Source: Streptomyces longispororuber
GTDB taxonomy: Bacteria > Actinomycetota > Actinomycetes > Streptomycetales > Streptomycetaceae
Direction: 5' to 3'
Assembly: GCF_024448165.1 (NCBI RefSeq)
Contig: NZ_JAMOLN010000055.1
Location: 1-46,406 of the forward strand
Length of the DNA stretch: 46,406 nt
Positions 22,033 through 30,870 of the stretch are shown here, piece after piece. A model generated the notes under the pieces. That model had not been told where the DNA came from, did no database searches, and saw only the letters and a program-made list of their open reading frames with translations. Position numbers and translations under genes: made by a program. Position 1 is the first letter of the stretch. Each line of letters begins with the position of its first letter.

Positions 22033-24384
22033 TCACTCGGTGCGCAGAGCCGTGGCGGTGCGGGCCCCGGCGGCCCAGCCGGCCGGCAGGAGGGCGCCCA
22101 GCGTGGCGATGAGCAGGCCGCCGAGTGCGAGCGGCAGCAGTTCGGGACCGTGGTAGACGGACAGGACGGAATCGGGCAGGCGCAGCCCCACGCCGTCGGC
22201 CATCGCCGGGAGGATCCGGCCGTGCAGGGCGATGCCGAGCGGTACGCCCAGGGCTCCGCCGGCGAGTCCGGTCACCACGACGGAGGTGAGCACCATGGCG
22301 ACGGTCTGGCGCGGGGTCATGCCGAGGGCCTTGTGGACGCCGATCTCCCGGACGCGGTCGCGGGTGTCGAGCAGGACGCCGTTGAGCACGCCGAGCGCGG
22401 CGACGGCGACGAGCATCAGGGTGAGGATCGCGGACAGCGCGTTGAGCGTGGCGACCATGTCGCTGCCGCCGTCGGGACTGCCGGCCCGTGCGGTGGCTCC
22501 CAGGGGCGCCAACTCCTTGTTCAGCGTGGTGACGTAGCCGGTGATGTCGGTGCCCGCGGTCACGGCGACGTGATGGCTGGTGTCCGTCAGATCAGGGTGC
22601 GCGGCCGTGAGGGTGGCGGCGTCGGTGAAGACCTGCATGCCTTCGTTGCGGGGGTCGAGGACCTCGCCGACGATGCGGGCCGTGACCGGTTCGGCCATGC
22701 CGTCGAGGGTGATGGTGTCGCCGATGCGGGTGCCGGTGGCGGCGAGGAACGGGGTGGGGACCACGGCCTCGCCGGGGCCGTGGAACCAGCGTCCCGCGAC
22801 CATCGCGTAGCCGCCCCAGGAGGCGTCGCCGGTGAAGGCGACCACGTCGACCGTACCGGTCACGCCGGACATCGTGGCCCGTACCGTCGACGCGCGGTAG
22901 TACCTGCCCGTTCCCGCGGTGTCCTCGACGGCCGCGGCGACCGCGGCGGGATCGGTCTTCGGCCGCTTCTTCCCGGGGACGTGGCCGGGCGGTCCGAAGT
23001 CGGGCACGGGCGCGGGCACGACGACGTCCGCCGCGTCGTGGGCCTTGGCCTTCATCACCTGCCCGAGGGAGGCGCCCATGCCGACGGTGAACGTGACGGC
23101 GACGGTGCCGAACAGGATCGCGGTGCCCATGGCGAGCGCGCGGCCGGGCCGTGCAAGCGGCCGGGTCAGTCCGAGGGCGACCGGCCGCGGCAGCGGCAGC
23201 CGTCCGGCGATCCTGCCCGCCCAACGGCCGCGCCCTGCCTGCGCGGTGCGCCCGACGGCGAGCGCGTCGACCGTCCGCAGCCGGCCGGCCCGCAGCGCAC
23301 TGGTCCAGGCCGTCACCGCCACCAGACCGAGCATCCCCGCGAGCACCGTCAGGTCCACCCAGGGGGCGACGGCCAGGGACGACGATCCGTACGCCTCCTC
23401 GGCCTCGGCCAGTACGGGGACGGCGAGCAGGTGCCCGGCGAGGAGGCCGAGGGCCGCGCCGACGGCGGCGGGGATCAGCGCCTGGCCCAGGTAGGCGCGC
23501 ACGACCTGGGCCGGGGTGAAGCCGACGGCTTTGAGTACGCCGATGCGGCGGGTGGCCGTGCCCACAGCCGACGCGACGATGTTGCCGACGATGAGCACCG
23601 ACATGACGAGGCCGAGGGCGCCGAACGCGATGAGGAACGGGACGTAGAGGGCGGTGTCCCGCTCGGCGTTCTTCTTGACGGTGAGCCAGGACTGCCGGCC
23701 GACGGCGGCACCCCGCTCCAGCGAGGCGGTCACGGCCCGGCCGCCCGCGGTGACCTGCGCCGGGGTGTCAGCGTCCGTGAAGCGGTAGAGCATCTGGTAG
23801 CCGCCGTCGCCCGGCGCGGTGAGTGCCGGCAGTTGCGCGGGCAGCACCCAGGCGTCGGCGGTCCGTGTGACCGAGCGGGCGACGCCCACGACCGTCAGCG
23901 TCGGCCCGCCGGGCGGCTGCGAAAAGGCGAGCTTCCTGCCCAGGGTCGGGATGAGGGCGGAGTCGGCGGACACCACGATCTCGCCGGACCGGGCCGGCCA
24001 CCGGCCGTCGAGCAGCGCCACCGCGTCCACGCCGTGACCGGGGCCGGACCTGCCGGCCACGGTCATCGGCCAGCCAGGACCCGCCTCGTCCGGCCGGGGA
24101 ACGACCGTCGCCGTGCGGAACGGCCCGGCCGCGCCGCTGACCCCGTCGGCGGCCGCGGACTTCGCGAGCTCGGCGGCGGTCACCCGGCTCGCGTCGAACC
24201 GGACGGACAGGTGGGCGCCGTGCTGCTTGCGGAAGGCGTCCTCGAAGGGGGCTCCGGAGATCACCATCAGCGTTCCGCCCAGGACCGACGCGGCCACCGC
24301 CATCATCGTGGCGAGCCCGATCACCAGCGTCTGCACCCGGCGTCGGCCGACCCCCGCGCGCACCACCGTGCCGAGCGTGCTCAT
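22033..24384 (-). CDS. ABC transporter FtsX-like permease
   Basis: A 783-residue membrane protein has a first helix near residues 22-44, a large extracytoplasmic MacB-type region, then FtsX domain 1 (FLIAFGALGLVMSVLIVGNIVASAVGTATRRIGVLKAVGFTP). A second soluble part and FtsX domain 2 follow (LMLVAVAALGVLNGVLLDTRDRVREIGVHKALGMTP). This two-FtsX arrangement is common in actinobacterial mechanotransmission or peptide/lipid efflux pumps. ATG 24384 overlaps the ATPase gene's stop by four bases. A divergent two-component system upstream suggests induction by an envelope or antimicrobial stress. Confidence 0.93.
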   Translation of the reverse strand: MSTLGTVVRAGVGRRRVQTLVIGLATMMAVAASVLGGTLMVISGAPFEDAFRKQHGAHLSVRFDASRVTAAELAKSAAADGVSGAAGPFRTATVVPRPDEAGPGWPMTVAGRSGPGHGVDAVALLDGRWPARSGEIVVSADSALIPTLGRKLAFSQPPGGPTLTVVGVARSVTRTADAWVLPAQLPALTAPGDGGYQMLYRFTDADTPAQVTAGGRAVTASLERGAAVGRQSWLTVKKNAERDTALYVPFLIAFGALGLVMSVLIVGNIVASAVGTATRRIGVLKAVGFTPAQVVRAYLGQALIPAAVGAALGLLAGHLLAVPVLAEAEEAYGSSSLAVAPWVDLTVLAGMLGLVAVTAWTSALRAGRLRTVDALAVGRTAQAGRGRWAGRIAGRLPLPRPVALGLTRPLARPGRALAMGTAILFGTVAVTFTVGMGASLGQVMKAKAHDAADVVVPAPVPDFGPPGHVPGKKRPKTDPAAVAAAVEDTAGTGRYYRASTVRATMSGVTGTVDVVAFTGDASWGGYAMVAGRWFHGPGEAVVPTPFLAATGTRIGDTITLDGMAEPVTARIVGEVLDPRNEGMQVFTDAATLTAAHPDLTDTSHHVAVTAGTDITGYVTTLNKELAPLGATARAGSPDGGSDMVATLNALSAILTLMLVAVAALGVLNGVLLDTRDRVREIGVHKALGMTPRQTVAMVLTSVVVTGLAGGALGVPLGIALHGRILPAMADGVGLRLPDSVLSVYHGPELLPLALGGLLIATLGALLPAGWAAGARTATALRTE

Positions 24385-25088
24385 CGGGCGGCCTCCGGGG
24401 CGAGGACCGGCACCCGGACGTCCTCGGTGATCCGGCCGTCGCCGAGCCGGACCGTACGGTTCGTGCAGGACCGGGCCAGCGCCAGGTCGTGGGTGACCAC
24501 GACGACGGTCTGGCCCTGCGCGTTGAGTTCCGTGAGCAGCCTGCTGACGTCCTGGCCGGCGGCCGTGTCCAGTGCGCCGGTCGGCTCGTCGGCCAGGAGC
24601 AGCGGCGGGCGGTTCATCAACGCCCGGGCCACCGCGACACGTTGCCGCTCGCCGCCGGACAGCCGGCCCGGGCGGGTCCGGGCGTGCCGGGCGACGCCGA
24701 GGCCCTCCAGGAGTTCCGCGGCCCGCCGGTCCGCGACGCGGCGGCCCGTGCCGGCCAGACGCGCGGGCAGCACGACGTTGTCGGTGACGGTCAGGTCGTC
24801 GAGCAGGTTGAAGAACTGGAAGACCATGCCGATCTTCGACCGCCGGTACCGGGCCGATCCGGCCTCGCCCAGCCGCTCCACCCGCACCCCGTCGACGGTG
24901 ACGGTGCCCGCGTCGGGCCGGTCCAGGCCCGCGATCAGGTTGAGCAGCGTGGACTTGCCGCTGCCCGACGGGCCGAGGATCGCGACGGCCTCGCCGGGTT
25001 CCACGGTGAGCGACACGTCGTCCAGGGCGGGCGGACCGTCGTCGTAGCGGCGGCTCACCCCGCGCAGTTCGATCACCGGCATGGTCAT
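24381..25088 (-). CDS. ABC transporter ATPase (MacB/LolD-type)
   Basis: The 235-residue ATPase has Walker A GPSGSGKST at 39-47, Q-loop FQFFNLLDDLT, signature LSGGERQR, Walker B LLLADEPTGALD and H-loop VVTHD. These place it with MacB/LolD-type partners of FtsX permeases. GAGGAG lies six bases before ATG 25088; a second ATG two codons later is possible. It is the first gene of the transporter operon and overlaps the permease start. The 215-base divergent gap to the kinase holds the promoters. Confidence 0.95.
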   Translation of the reverse strand: MTMPVIELRGVSRRYDDGPPALDDVSLTVEPGEAVAILGPSGSGKSTLLNLIAGLDRPDAGTVTVDGVRVERLGEAGSARYRRSKIGMVFQFFNLLDDLTVTDNVVLPARLAGTGRRVADRRAAELLEGLGVARHARTRPGRLSGGERQRVAVARALMNRPPLLLADEPTGALDTAAGQDVSRLLTELNAQGQTVVVVTHDLALARSCTNRTVRLGDGRITEDVRVPVLAPEAAR

Positions 25089-25303
25089 GAAGGGCTCCTC
25101 GGATACGGGCGGTTGGCTGCCCGAACGCTAGGAGCGGGCCCGGCCGGACCGCGTCGCCCGCCCGGACCCCTTGCCGTACCGCGCTGGAACGACCCGCGCC
25201 CACGTCATCCCTGCGATGTAGGCGAGCGGGGTATCCGCGGCGCCCGGAATGACCACCGAGACGGACTCCCCCGGGTGCGCACGGCGACGACAATGAGCCG
25301 GTG

Positions 25304-26617
25304 ATGAACGTACGTACGACGCTGGAGCCGCTGCGGAAGGCCGCGATCCGGACGGTCCGTGACGCCCGGACGCCGAGCGGTCCGCCGCTGCGACCCACCC
25401 GGCGGGCCTGGCAGTTCGACGTCCTGGTGGCGCTGGTCCTCGCCGTCGTCACGGTCTACTACGGCATCGACAACGCGGGCAACGTCGTCGTGCGGGAGAT
25501 CGCCCCCGGCGTGGCGGTCGTCGTGCCACGCCCGTCCGGGCCCGGCGGCCTCGCCTCGATGACGGCCCTCGCGGCCGTCTCCTCCGGCGCCCTGGCGCTG
25601 CGCCGCCGCTATCCGCTCGCCGTGCTGGGCGTCGTGACGGCCGCGACCCTGGCGACGCCGCAGAGCGTCATGCGGCTGACCTTCTACGCGTTCGTCATCG
25701 CCGTCTACAGTGCCGCCGTCCACAGCCCGTACCGGGTGGCGGCGCTGACGGCGCTGTCGGTGTCGGTGCTGCTGGTCGGGACCGCCGGGAACTCGGTGAC
25801 GCCGATCGTGCCCAACGAGTACATCGCGCTGCTGATCCTGGTCCCGATGGCCTTGGCCGCCGTGGGCCTGCGCACGTGGAAGCTGCGGACCGACGAGGGC
25901 CGCACCCGGCTCTCCGCCCTGGAACGCGAACAGGCGGCGGCGCTGCGCCGGGCCGTCGAGCACGAACGGGCCCGGATCGCCCGCGAACTGCACGACGTCG
26001 TCACGCACAACGTCAGCGTGATGGTCATCCAGGCCGGCGCCGCCCGCAAGATCATGAAGAGTTCTCCCGAGCAGGCCGGCGAGGCGCTGCTCGCCGTCGA
26101 GGCGGGCGGCCGGGCCGCGATGACCGAACTGCGCCACGTCATGGGACTGCTCACCCTGCCCGACGACGACACACGCGACGCGGGAGCGGACGACGGGGCG
26201 AGCACGGCCGGCCCCGTCGCGGATCTGGCCCCGCAACCCGGCCTCGACCAGCTGGAGTCGCTGATCGGCCGGGTCCGGGCCACCGGACTGAAGGTCGCCC
26301 TGACCGTGACGGGACCGCCCCGGCCGCTCCCGCCCGGCCTCGAACTCGCCGCCTACCGCGTGGTCCAGGAGGCCCTGACCAACACGGTGAAGCACGCGGT
26401 CGGCGCCGACGCGGCCGTCACCGTGGACTACGGCACCCGGCGCCTGCGGGTGGAAGTCACCGACACCGGCGGCCGGCCGGGCGCGGGCACCGGAGGGGGC
26501 CGGGGTCTGATCGGGCTGCGCGAACGCCTCGGCGTCTACGACGGAACCCTGCACACCGGCCGACGCCTGACCGGCGGCTACCGTGTGGAAGCCCTCATCC
26601 CCCTGGAGACACCGTGA
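25304..26617 (+). CDS. NarL-type sensor histidine kinase
   Basis: A 437-residue membrane kinase with about six helices in residues 38-190 and short external loops, then a HisKA_3 dimerisation part. Phosphoacceptor H230 lies in RIARELHDVVTHNVSVMVIQ. The ATPase domain includes VVQEALTNTVKHA and GGGRGLIGLRERL. The membrane-embedded input lacks a large outside domain, typical of intramembrane-sensing kinases tied to ABC exporters. A GTG one codon upstream is an alternative start. It overlaps the response-regulator start (GTGA). Confidence 0.93.
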   Translation: MNVRTTLEPLRKAAIRTVRDARTPSGPPLRPTRRAWQFDVLVALVLAVVTVYYGIDNAGNVVVREIAPGVAVVVPRPSGPGGLASMTALAAVSSGALALRRRYPLAVLGVVTAATLATPQSVMRLTFYAFVIAVYSAAVHSPYRVAALTALSVSVLLVGTAGNSVTPIVPNEYIALLILVPMALAAVGLRTWKLRTDEGRTRLSALEREQAAALRRAVEHERARIARELHDVVTHNVSVMVIQAGAARKIMKSSPEQAGEALLAVEAGGRAAMTELRHVMGLLTLPDDDTRDAGADDGASTAGPVADLAPQPGLDQLESLIGRVRATGLKVALTVTGPPRPLPPGLELAAYRVVQEALTNTVKHAVGADAAVTVDYGTRRLRVEVTDTGGRPGAGTGGGRGLIGLRERLGVYDGTLHTGRRLTGGYRVEALIPLETP

Positions 26618-27300
26618 CCGAGCCCCTGCGGGTGCTCCTCGCCGACGACCAGACCCTGGTCCGCACCGGATTCCGGATGATCCTCGGTGCCGACGGCATC
26701 GACGTCGTCGCCGAGGCGACGAACGGGGCGGAAGCGGTCGACGCGGTCCGCCGCACCCGCCCCGACGTGGTCCTGATGGACGTGCGGATGCCCGAGATGG
26801 ACGGCCTGGAAGCCACCCGGCGCATCCTCACGGACGCCGCGGACCCGCCGCGCGTCATCATCCTGACCACCTTCGACCTCGACCGGTACGTCTACGCGGC
26901 CCTGTCCGCGGGAGCCAGCGGATTCCTCCTCAAGGACGTCACGCCCGAGCATCTGACCGCGGCCGTCCGCACGGTCCGCGCCGGTGACGCCCTGCTGGCG
27001 CCCACCATCACCCGTCGCCTCGTCCAGCGGTTCACCCGGAACGGCGCCGACACCGCCGCGCTCCACCGCGACCTCGCCTCGCTCACCCCACGCGAACTGG
27101 AGGTCCTCGGCCTGCTGGCCCGCGGCCTGAGCAACGCCGAACTGGCCGCCCGGCTGCACCTGGCCGAGGCCACCGTGAAGACCCACGTCGCACGCATCCT
27201 CGCCAAACTCGCCCTGCGCGACCGCGTCCAGGCCGTCATCGTCGCCTACGAGACCGGCCTGGTCAGCGCCGGTGAACGCGAGGGCGCCGAGCAGCCGTAG
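26614..27300 (+). CDS. NarL/LuxR-type response regulator
   Basis: The 228-residue regulator has a receiver with D11-D12, phosphoacceptor D56 in VVLMDVRMP and lysine in LLKDVTPEHL. Then comes a LuxR-type helix-turn-helix (LTPRELEVLGLLARGLSNAELAARLHLAEATVKTHVARILAKL). GTG 26614 overlaps the kinase stop, so the two proteins are made together. It most likely activates the divergent ABC transporter genes and its own operon. The gap to the convergent next gene (27301-27402) shows no feature. Confidence 0.95.
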   Translation: MTEPLRVLLADDQTLVRTGFRMILGADGIDVVAEATNGAEAVDAVRRTRPDVVLMDVRMPEMDGLEATRRILTDAADPPRVIILTTFDLDRYVYAALSAGASGFLLKDVTPEHLTAAVRTVRAGDALLAPTITRRLVQRFTRNGADTAALHRDLASLTPRELEVLGLLARGLSNAELAARLHLAEATVKTHVARILAKLALRDRVQAVIVAYETGLVSAGEREGAEQP

Positions 27301-27402
27301 CGCGGCACCGCGATGCCCGACGGGCTCCCGCAGCACAGCCGCCTCGGCCAGGACCGTGCGCAGGTCCGCCACGGTTCATGGAACACGCTCAGGACCCGCT
27401 CG

Positions 27403-27927
27403 TCACGGCGACGGCCGCCGCCGCTTCGTCGTCCTGCGTTCCCGCAGCACCGAACCCGCGAGCAACAGCGCGGAGCCGCCGAACAGGGCCGCGGTGATCA
27501 GCAGCCAGTGGGGCAGGAAGGCGTCCGGCGGCACTCCGGTCGCCGAGCGGTAGCGCGTGTCCGTCATCCCGCTGATCAGCGGGAACCAGACGAGCAGCAG
27601 CAGGAGGGACAGGGCCGCCGGGACCCGCACGTACCCCACCCGCGCCCGCTGTCCCATCGCGCCCGCCGCCGCGAGCAGTGCCCGGTCGGCGGCCGAGTAC
27701 AGGGGCACCAGCACGAGGTCGTGCAGCAGCGCCGCCCCCGCGATCCACACCGTCACCCCGAGCCAGTCACCGTCGAGGAGCCGCACGCCCGCATAGGCGG
27801 CGAGCGCGAACGAACAGATCAGCAGGGCGACTTGAAGAGGGCTGCCGAGCGGGAGCCGGAGCACGCGCGGCACCCGGATGCGGTGGAGTGCGGCGCGTGG
27901 GTCCCGCAGGAGGTTTCTGCGATCCAT
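27403..27927 (-). CDS. Integral membrane protein beside the molybdoenzyme
   Basis: The 174-residue protein has four probable helices (LQVALLICSFALAAYAGVRLL; LGVTVWIAGAALLHDLVLVPLY; VPAALSLLLLLVWFPLISG; LLITAALFGGSALLLAGSVL) and basic ends. It follows the oxidoreductase gene by two bases and is surely cotranscribed with it. A role as membrane partner or electron-transfer helper of that enzyme is inferred; no heme or iron-sulfur motif is visible apart from a possible histidine in LLHDLVLVPLY. ATG 27927 fits the family-like MDRRNLLRDPR start. Confidence 0.8.
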   Translation of the reverse strand: MDRRNLLRDPRAALHRIRVPRVLRLPLGSPLQVALLICSFALAAYAGVRLLDGDWLGVTVWIAGAALLHDLVLVPLYSAADRALLAAAGAMGQRARVGYVRVPAALSLLLLLVWFPLISGMTDTRYRSATGVPPDAFLPHWLLITAALFGGSALLLAGSVLRERRTTKRRRPSP

Positions 27928-27929
27928 GG

Positions 27930-29174
27930 TCAGGGCCTTCCGAACGTCAGCCGGGCCACCCACTTGGTGTTCAGCACACCGGGCGCGGCGGGCACGATGA
28001 TCCGCGCCGGGTAACCGTGGTCAGGGGACAGCCGTGCGCCGTTGACGTACAGCGCGAGCAGGGAGCGCGGATCGGCGACCTGGTTGGCGCGCAGCGCCGC
28101 GTGGCGGAACGCGCCGTGCGTCTGCAGGGACTCGACGAGCACGTCCGGCGGGTCACCGTCGTGGCCGACCAGCGCCGCGAGGTCGCGCAGCCGCACCCCG
28201 CGCCACCGCTGGTCGGACGTCGACCAGCCCTCGACGCAGGCGATCGGCAGATCGGCACTGTGCCGGGCGAGTCCGTCCAGTTCCGCGTGGCTGAGCCGGA
28301 CCGTGCCGCCGCGTCCCGTCACCGTCAGGCGCCAGCTGTCGGCGGCGGTGTCGGCGGTGCGGATGCCCGCGTACGCCGCTGTCTTGTTGATCTGGAAGCC
28401 GTTCGGCCCGCTGCCCGGTTCCGCGCCGCCGTGCGGGGCGAGCAGGGCCGTACCCCGCAGTCCGTCGAAGCTGCGCCCGGCGGTCGTGGCGAACAGCAGC
28501 AGTGATCCCCCGGCGACGAACCCCAGCGCACCGCGCCGGGAGACGGTCGGCGGATCCGGGTCCGGCGGCGTCGACTCCTCGCCCCCGTCGGCCTGTTCGC
28601 CCGCCCGCATGCGGCGGACGGTGCGCAGTGCGGTCGGCACCTTCAGCGCCGCGTGCGCGAAGAACGCGGCGAAGAACACCCACGCCCCGTAGAAGTGCAG
28701 CGGATAGAAGGAGCCGGGGAAGAGGTAGTCGAGCTGGACGTTGAGCACGCCCGTCGTGAACTCGAACAGTCCACCGCCGACGAGCAGGACGAGCGAGAGC
28801 CGCTCCAGACCGTGGGCGACGGAGCGCACCGGCGGCAGCTCGAACAGCTTCGGCACCACCGACCACAGCTTGGCGAGCAGCACCGGGATCAGGGTGATGC
28901 CGAGCGTGACGTGCACGCCCTGGGTGAGCCGGTACAGCCAGTACGGGTCGGTGGGCCAGGAGAACAGGTAGAAGCCGAGCAGCCCCTTGCCGGGAGTCTT
29001 GTCGTTCACCGGTGCGAGGTCCGGGTTGTACGCCGCGTACGAGAGCAGCCCCGTCACGAACACGACGACGATGCCGACGAGCAGGACGAGGCCGAGCACC
29101 GACGTGAACCGGGTGCCGCGCAGCGGGCTGCGCCAGAGTCCGGGCGAGGTGGGCAGACGGAGGGAGTCGCGCAT
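27930..29174 (-). CDS. Cytochrome b-like / molybdopterin oxidoreductase fusion
   Basis: The 414-residue protein combines an N-terminal membrane part of four helices with a C-terminal sulfite-oxidase-type molybdopterin domain. The helices lie near 24-47, 88-108, 124-146 and 155-178, with histidines in GVHVTLG and LHFYGAW..AHAAL suited to heme b. The molybdopterin domain lies at about 240-410, with LPIACVEGWST holding the candidate molybdenum-ligand cysteine, then VRLRDLAALVG and GYPARIIVPAAPGVLNTKWV. A further hydrophobic stretch at 212-232 (RRGALGFVAGGSLLL) may be a Tat-like anchor placing the catalytic domain outside. Substrate unknown; sulfite, methionine sulfoxide or other reductions are possible. 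Confidence 0.85.
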   Translation of the reverse strand: MRDSLRLPTSPGLWRSPLRGTRFTSVLGLVLLVGIVVVFVTGLLSYAAYNPDLAPVNDKTPGKGLLGFYLFSWPTDPYWLYRLTQGVHVTLGITLIPVLLAKLWSVVPKLFELPPVRSVAHGLERLSLVLLVGGGLFEFTTGVLNVQLDYLFPGSFYPLHFYGAWVFFAAFFAHAALKVPTALRTVRRMRAGEQADGGEESTPPDPDPPTVSRRGALGFVAGGSLLLFATTAGRSFDGLRGTALLAPHGGAEPGSGPNGFQINKTAAYAGIRTADTAADSWRLTVTGRGGTVRLSHAELDGLARHSADLPIACVEGWSTSDQRWRGVRLRDLAALVGHDGDPPDVLVESLQTHGAFRHAALRANQVADPRSLLALYVNGARLSPDHGYPARIIVPAAPGVLNTKWVARLTFGRP

Positions 29175-29287
29175 GCTGTGACGGTAGGACGGCGACCCCC
29201 GGCAAAAGGGTGCGCGACTCATGACGAAACGCTGACGTCCGGCCCGGACGGCCGGGTCCGCGTCCTTCCTCGGCCTAGCGTTCCCCT

Positions 29288-30688
29288 GTGATCCGCACCA
29301 GCCGCTCCGCCCGCCCCCTGCGCTCGTCCCGTCCCGCGCCGGACACCGGCGGCAGCCGCCGGGACGTGTGCGCCGCATCGGCCGGCGCCGTCCTCGTGGT
29401 GGCCGCCGTGCTGGTCGGCCGGCACGTCGAGGGCACCGCCCACACCCTGCACGTCGGCTGGCCGCCGCTGTACGCCAACTGGCTGCCGCACGTCGGCCCC
29501 GGCACTCCGGCCGCACTCGTGGTGGCGGCGGCTGTCGTGGCGTACGGTCCTGCCCTCGCCGCGCGGCTGCGCCGGCGGACCCTGCTCGCCGTGTCCTGGG
29601 CGACGGCGACCGTCTGGATCCTCTCCCTCGCCCTCATCGACGGCTGGCACCGGGGCGTCGCCCGCCGGCTCACCACCAAGTACGAGTACTTGCAGGTCAT
29701 CGACCGCTTCCAGGACATCCCCGCGACCTTGCGGGACTACACGCACCACATCCTCATCGACTCCCCCGACCACTGGCCCGCCCACACCGCGGGCCACCCG
29801 CCGGCCGCCCCGCTCACCTTCGTCCTCCTCGACCGGGCCGGGCTCGGCGGCGGCGGATGGGCGGGCACGTGGTGCGTGGTCACCGGCGCGAGCGCCTGCG
29901 TGGCGGTCCTGATCGCCGTACGGGCGCTCGCCTCGGAGGAGTTGGCGCGGCGTGCGGCGCCGTTCCTGGTCCTCGCCCCGGCCGCGGTGTGGATGGGGGC
30001 GTCGGCCGACGCGTACTTCGCGGCCGTCGCCGCCTGGGCCGTGGCCCTGCTCGCCCTGGCCGTCACCGGGCGCTCCCCGTGGTGGGCGGCGGGCGCCGGT
30101 CTCCTGTTCGGTCTGACCTGCTATCTCAGCTACGGCCTCACGCTGTTCGCCGTCATCGCGGGGGCGGTGCTGCTCATCGGCCACCGGCGCGTCCGCGAGC
30201 GACCGGTGCGGCTGGCGTTGCCGCTGCTCGGCGGGCTGCTCGTCGTCCCCGCGCTGTTCACTCTCCTCGGTTTCAACTGGTGGGAGGCCTACCGCCTGTT
30301 GGTCACCCGCTACTACCAGGGCGCGGGCGGTATCCGGCCCTACTGGTACTGGGCGTGGGCCAATCTCGCCTGTACGGTCCTGATCGCGGGACCGGCGACG
30401 GTGGCGGGTCTGCGCCGCGCCGGGGCGGAACTGCTGCCGCGCGCCGGACTCCGCGCGCGCCTCGCCGAACCCCGGATCCGCCTCGCCGTCCTGGTCCTTG
30501 GCGCACTGCTGGCCCTGCTCCTCGCCGACCTGTCCGGCATGAGCAAGGCGGAGACGGAACGCATCTGGCTGCCCTTCGCCCTGTGGCTGCTGGCCGCCGG
30601 GGCGTTCCTGCCCGGGCCGCGAGGATGGCTCGCCGCGCAGGCCGTGGTGGCCTTGGCCGTCAACCACCTGCTGCTGACCGGCTGGTGA
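29288..30688 (+). CDS. Polytopic membrane protein, GT-C glycosyltransferase-like
   Basis: The 466-residue protein has roughly ten or more helices and a long first outside loop containing TKYEYLQVIDRFQDIPATLRDYTHHILIDSPDHWPAHTAGHPPAAP. The GHPP motif after an acidic loop and a late SKAETERIWLPF segment resemble GT-C enzymes that use polyprenyl-phosphate sugars on the outer membrane face. The resemblance is by pattern only, so the function is provisional. The GTG start at 29288 has no clear ribosome site. It is divergent from the molybdoenzyme across 113 bases. Confidence 0.8.
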   Translation: MIRTSRSARPLRSSRPAPDTGGSRRDVCAASAGAVLVVAAVLVGRHVEGTAHTLHVGWPPLYANWLPHVGPGTPAALVVAAAVVAYGPALAARLRRRTLLAVSWATATVWILSLALIDGWHRGVARRLTTKYEYLQVIDRFQDIPATLRDYTHHILIDSPDHWPAHTAGHPPAAPLTFVLLDRAGLGGGGWAGTWCVVTGASACVAVLIAVRALASEELARRAAPFLVLAPAAVWMGASADAYFAAVAAWAVALLALAVTGRSPWWAAGAGLLFGLTCYLSYGLTLFAVIAGAVLLIGHRRVRERPVRLALPLLGGLLVVPALFTLLGFNWWEAYRLLVTRYYQGAGGIRPYWYWAWANLACTVLIAGPATVAGLRRAGAELLPRAGLRARLAEPRIRLAVLVLGALLALLLADLSGMSKAETERIWLPFALWLLAAGAFLPGPRGWLAAQAVVALAVNHLLLTGW

Positions 30689-30723
30689 CGGGCCGACGAC
30701 GGGCGAACGTCTGCAGACCTGTG

Positions 30724-30798
30724 CGTTTTGCGGACAGTTGACCGTCGGCCCGTCGTTTTGCGGGCGGCGCGACGGGGCCTGTGGTCGTCATGATGACG
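30724..30798. promoter_or_regulatory. Repeats and palindrome upstream of the ANTAR gene
   Basis: In the 182-base gap 30689-30870, CGTTTTGCGG occurs at 30724-30733 and again exactly 30 bases on at 30754-30763. A 13-base palindrome CGTCATGATGACG lies at 30786-30798. The spacing of nearly three helical turns suggests paired binding sites in the promoter of the GAF-ANTAR gene. This is inference. Confidence 0.45.
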
Positions 30799-30870
30799 GT
30801 GGGGAGTCGGCCTGCGGCTCCGGCCCGGGATGACGGGTGCGCCCGCGGGATGGTTCGAGGGGTTGTCGTG

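Noticed and set aside
21841..25047. 1068-codon plus-strand open frame opposite the ABC transporter
   Set aside because: Very long but antisense to motif-complete permease and ATPase genes; composition (GDGDRAG, HRR) is that of a shadow frame.
24384..25452. N-terminal extension of the permease to 1139 residues
   Set aside because: The extension is antisense-like, overlaps the ATPase in another frame, and the ATGA junction at 24381-24384 gives a standard start.
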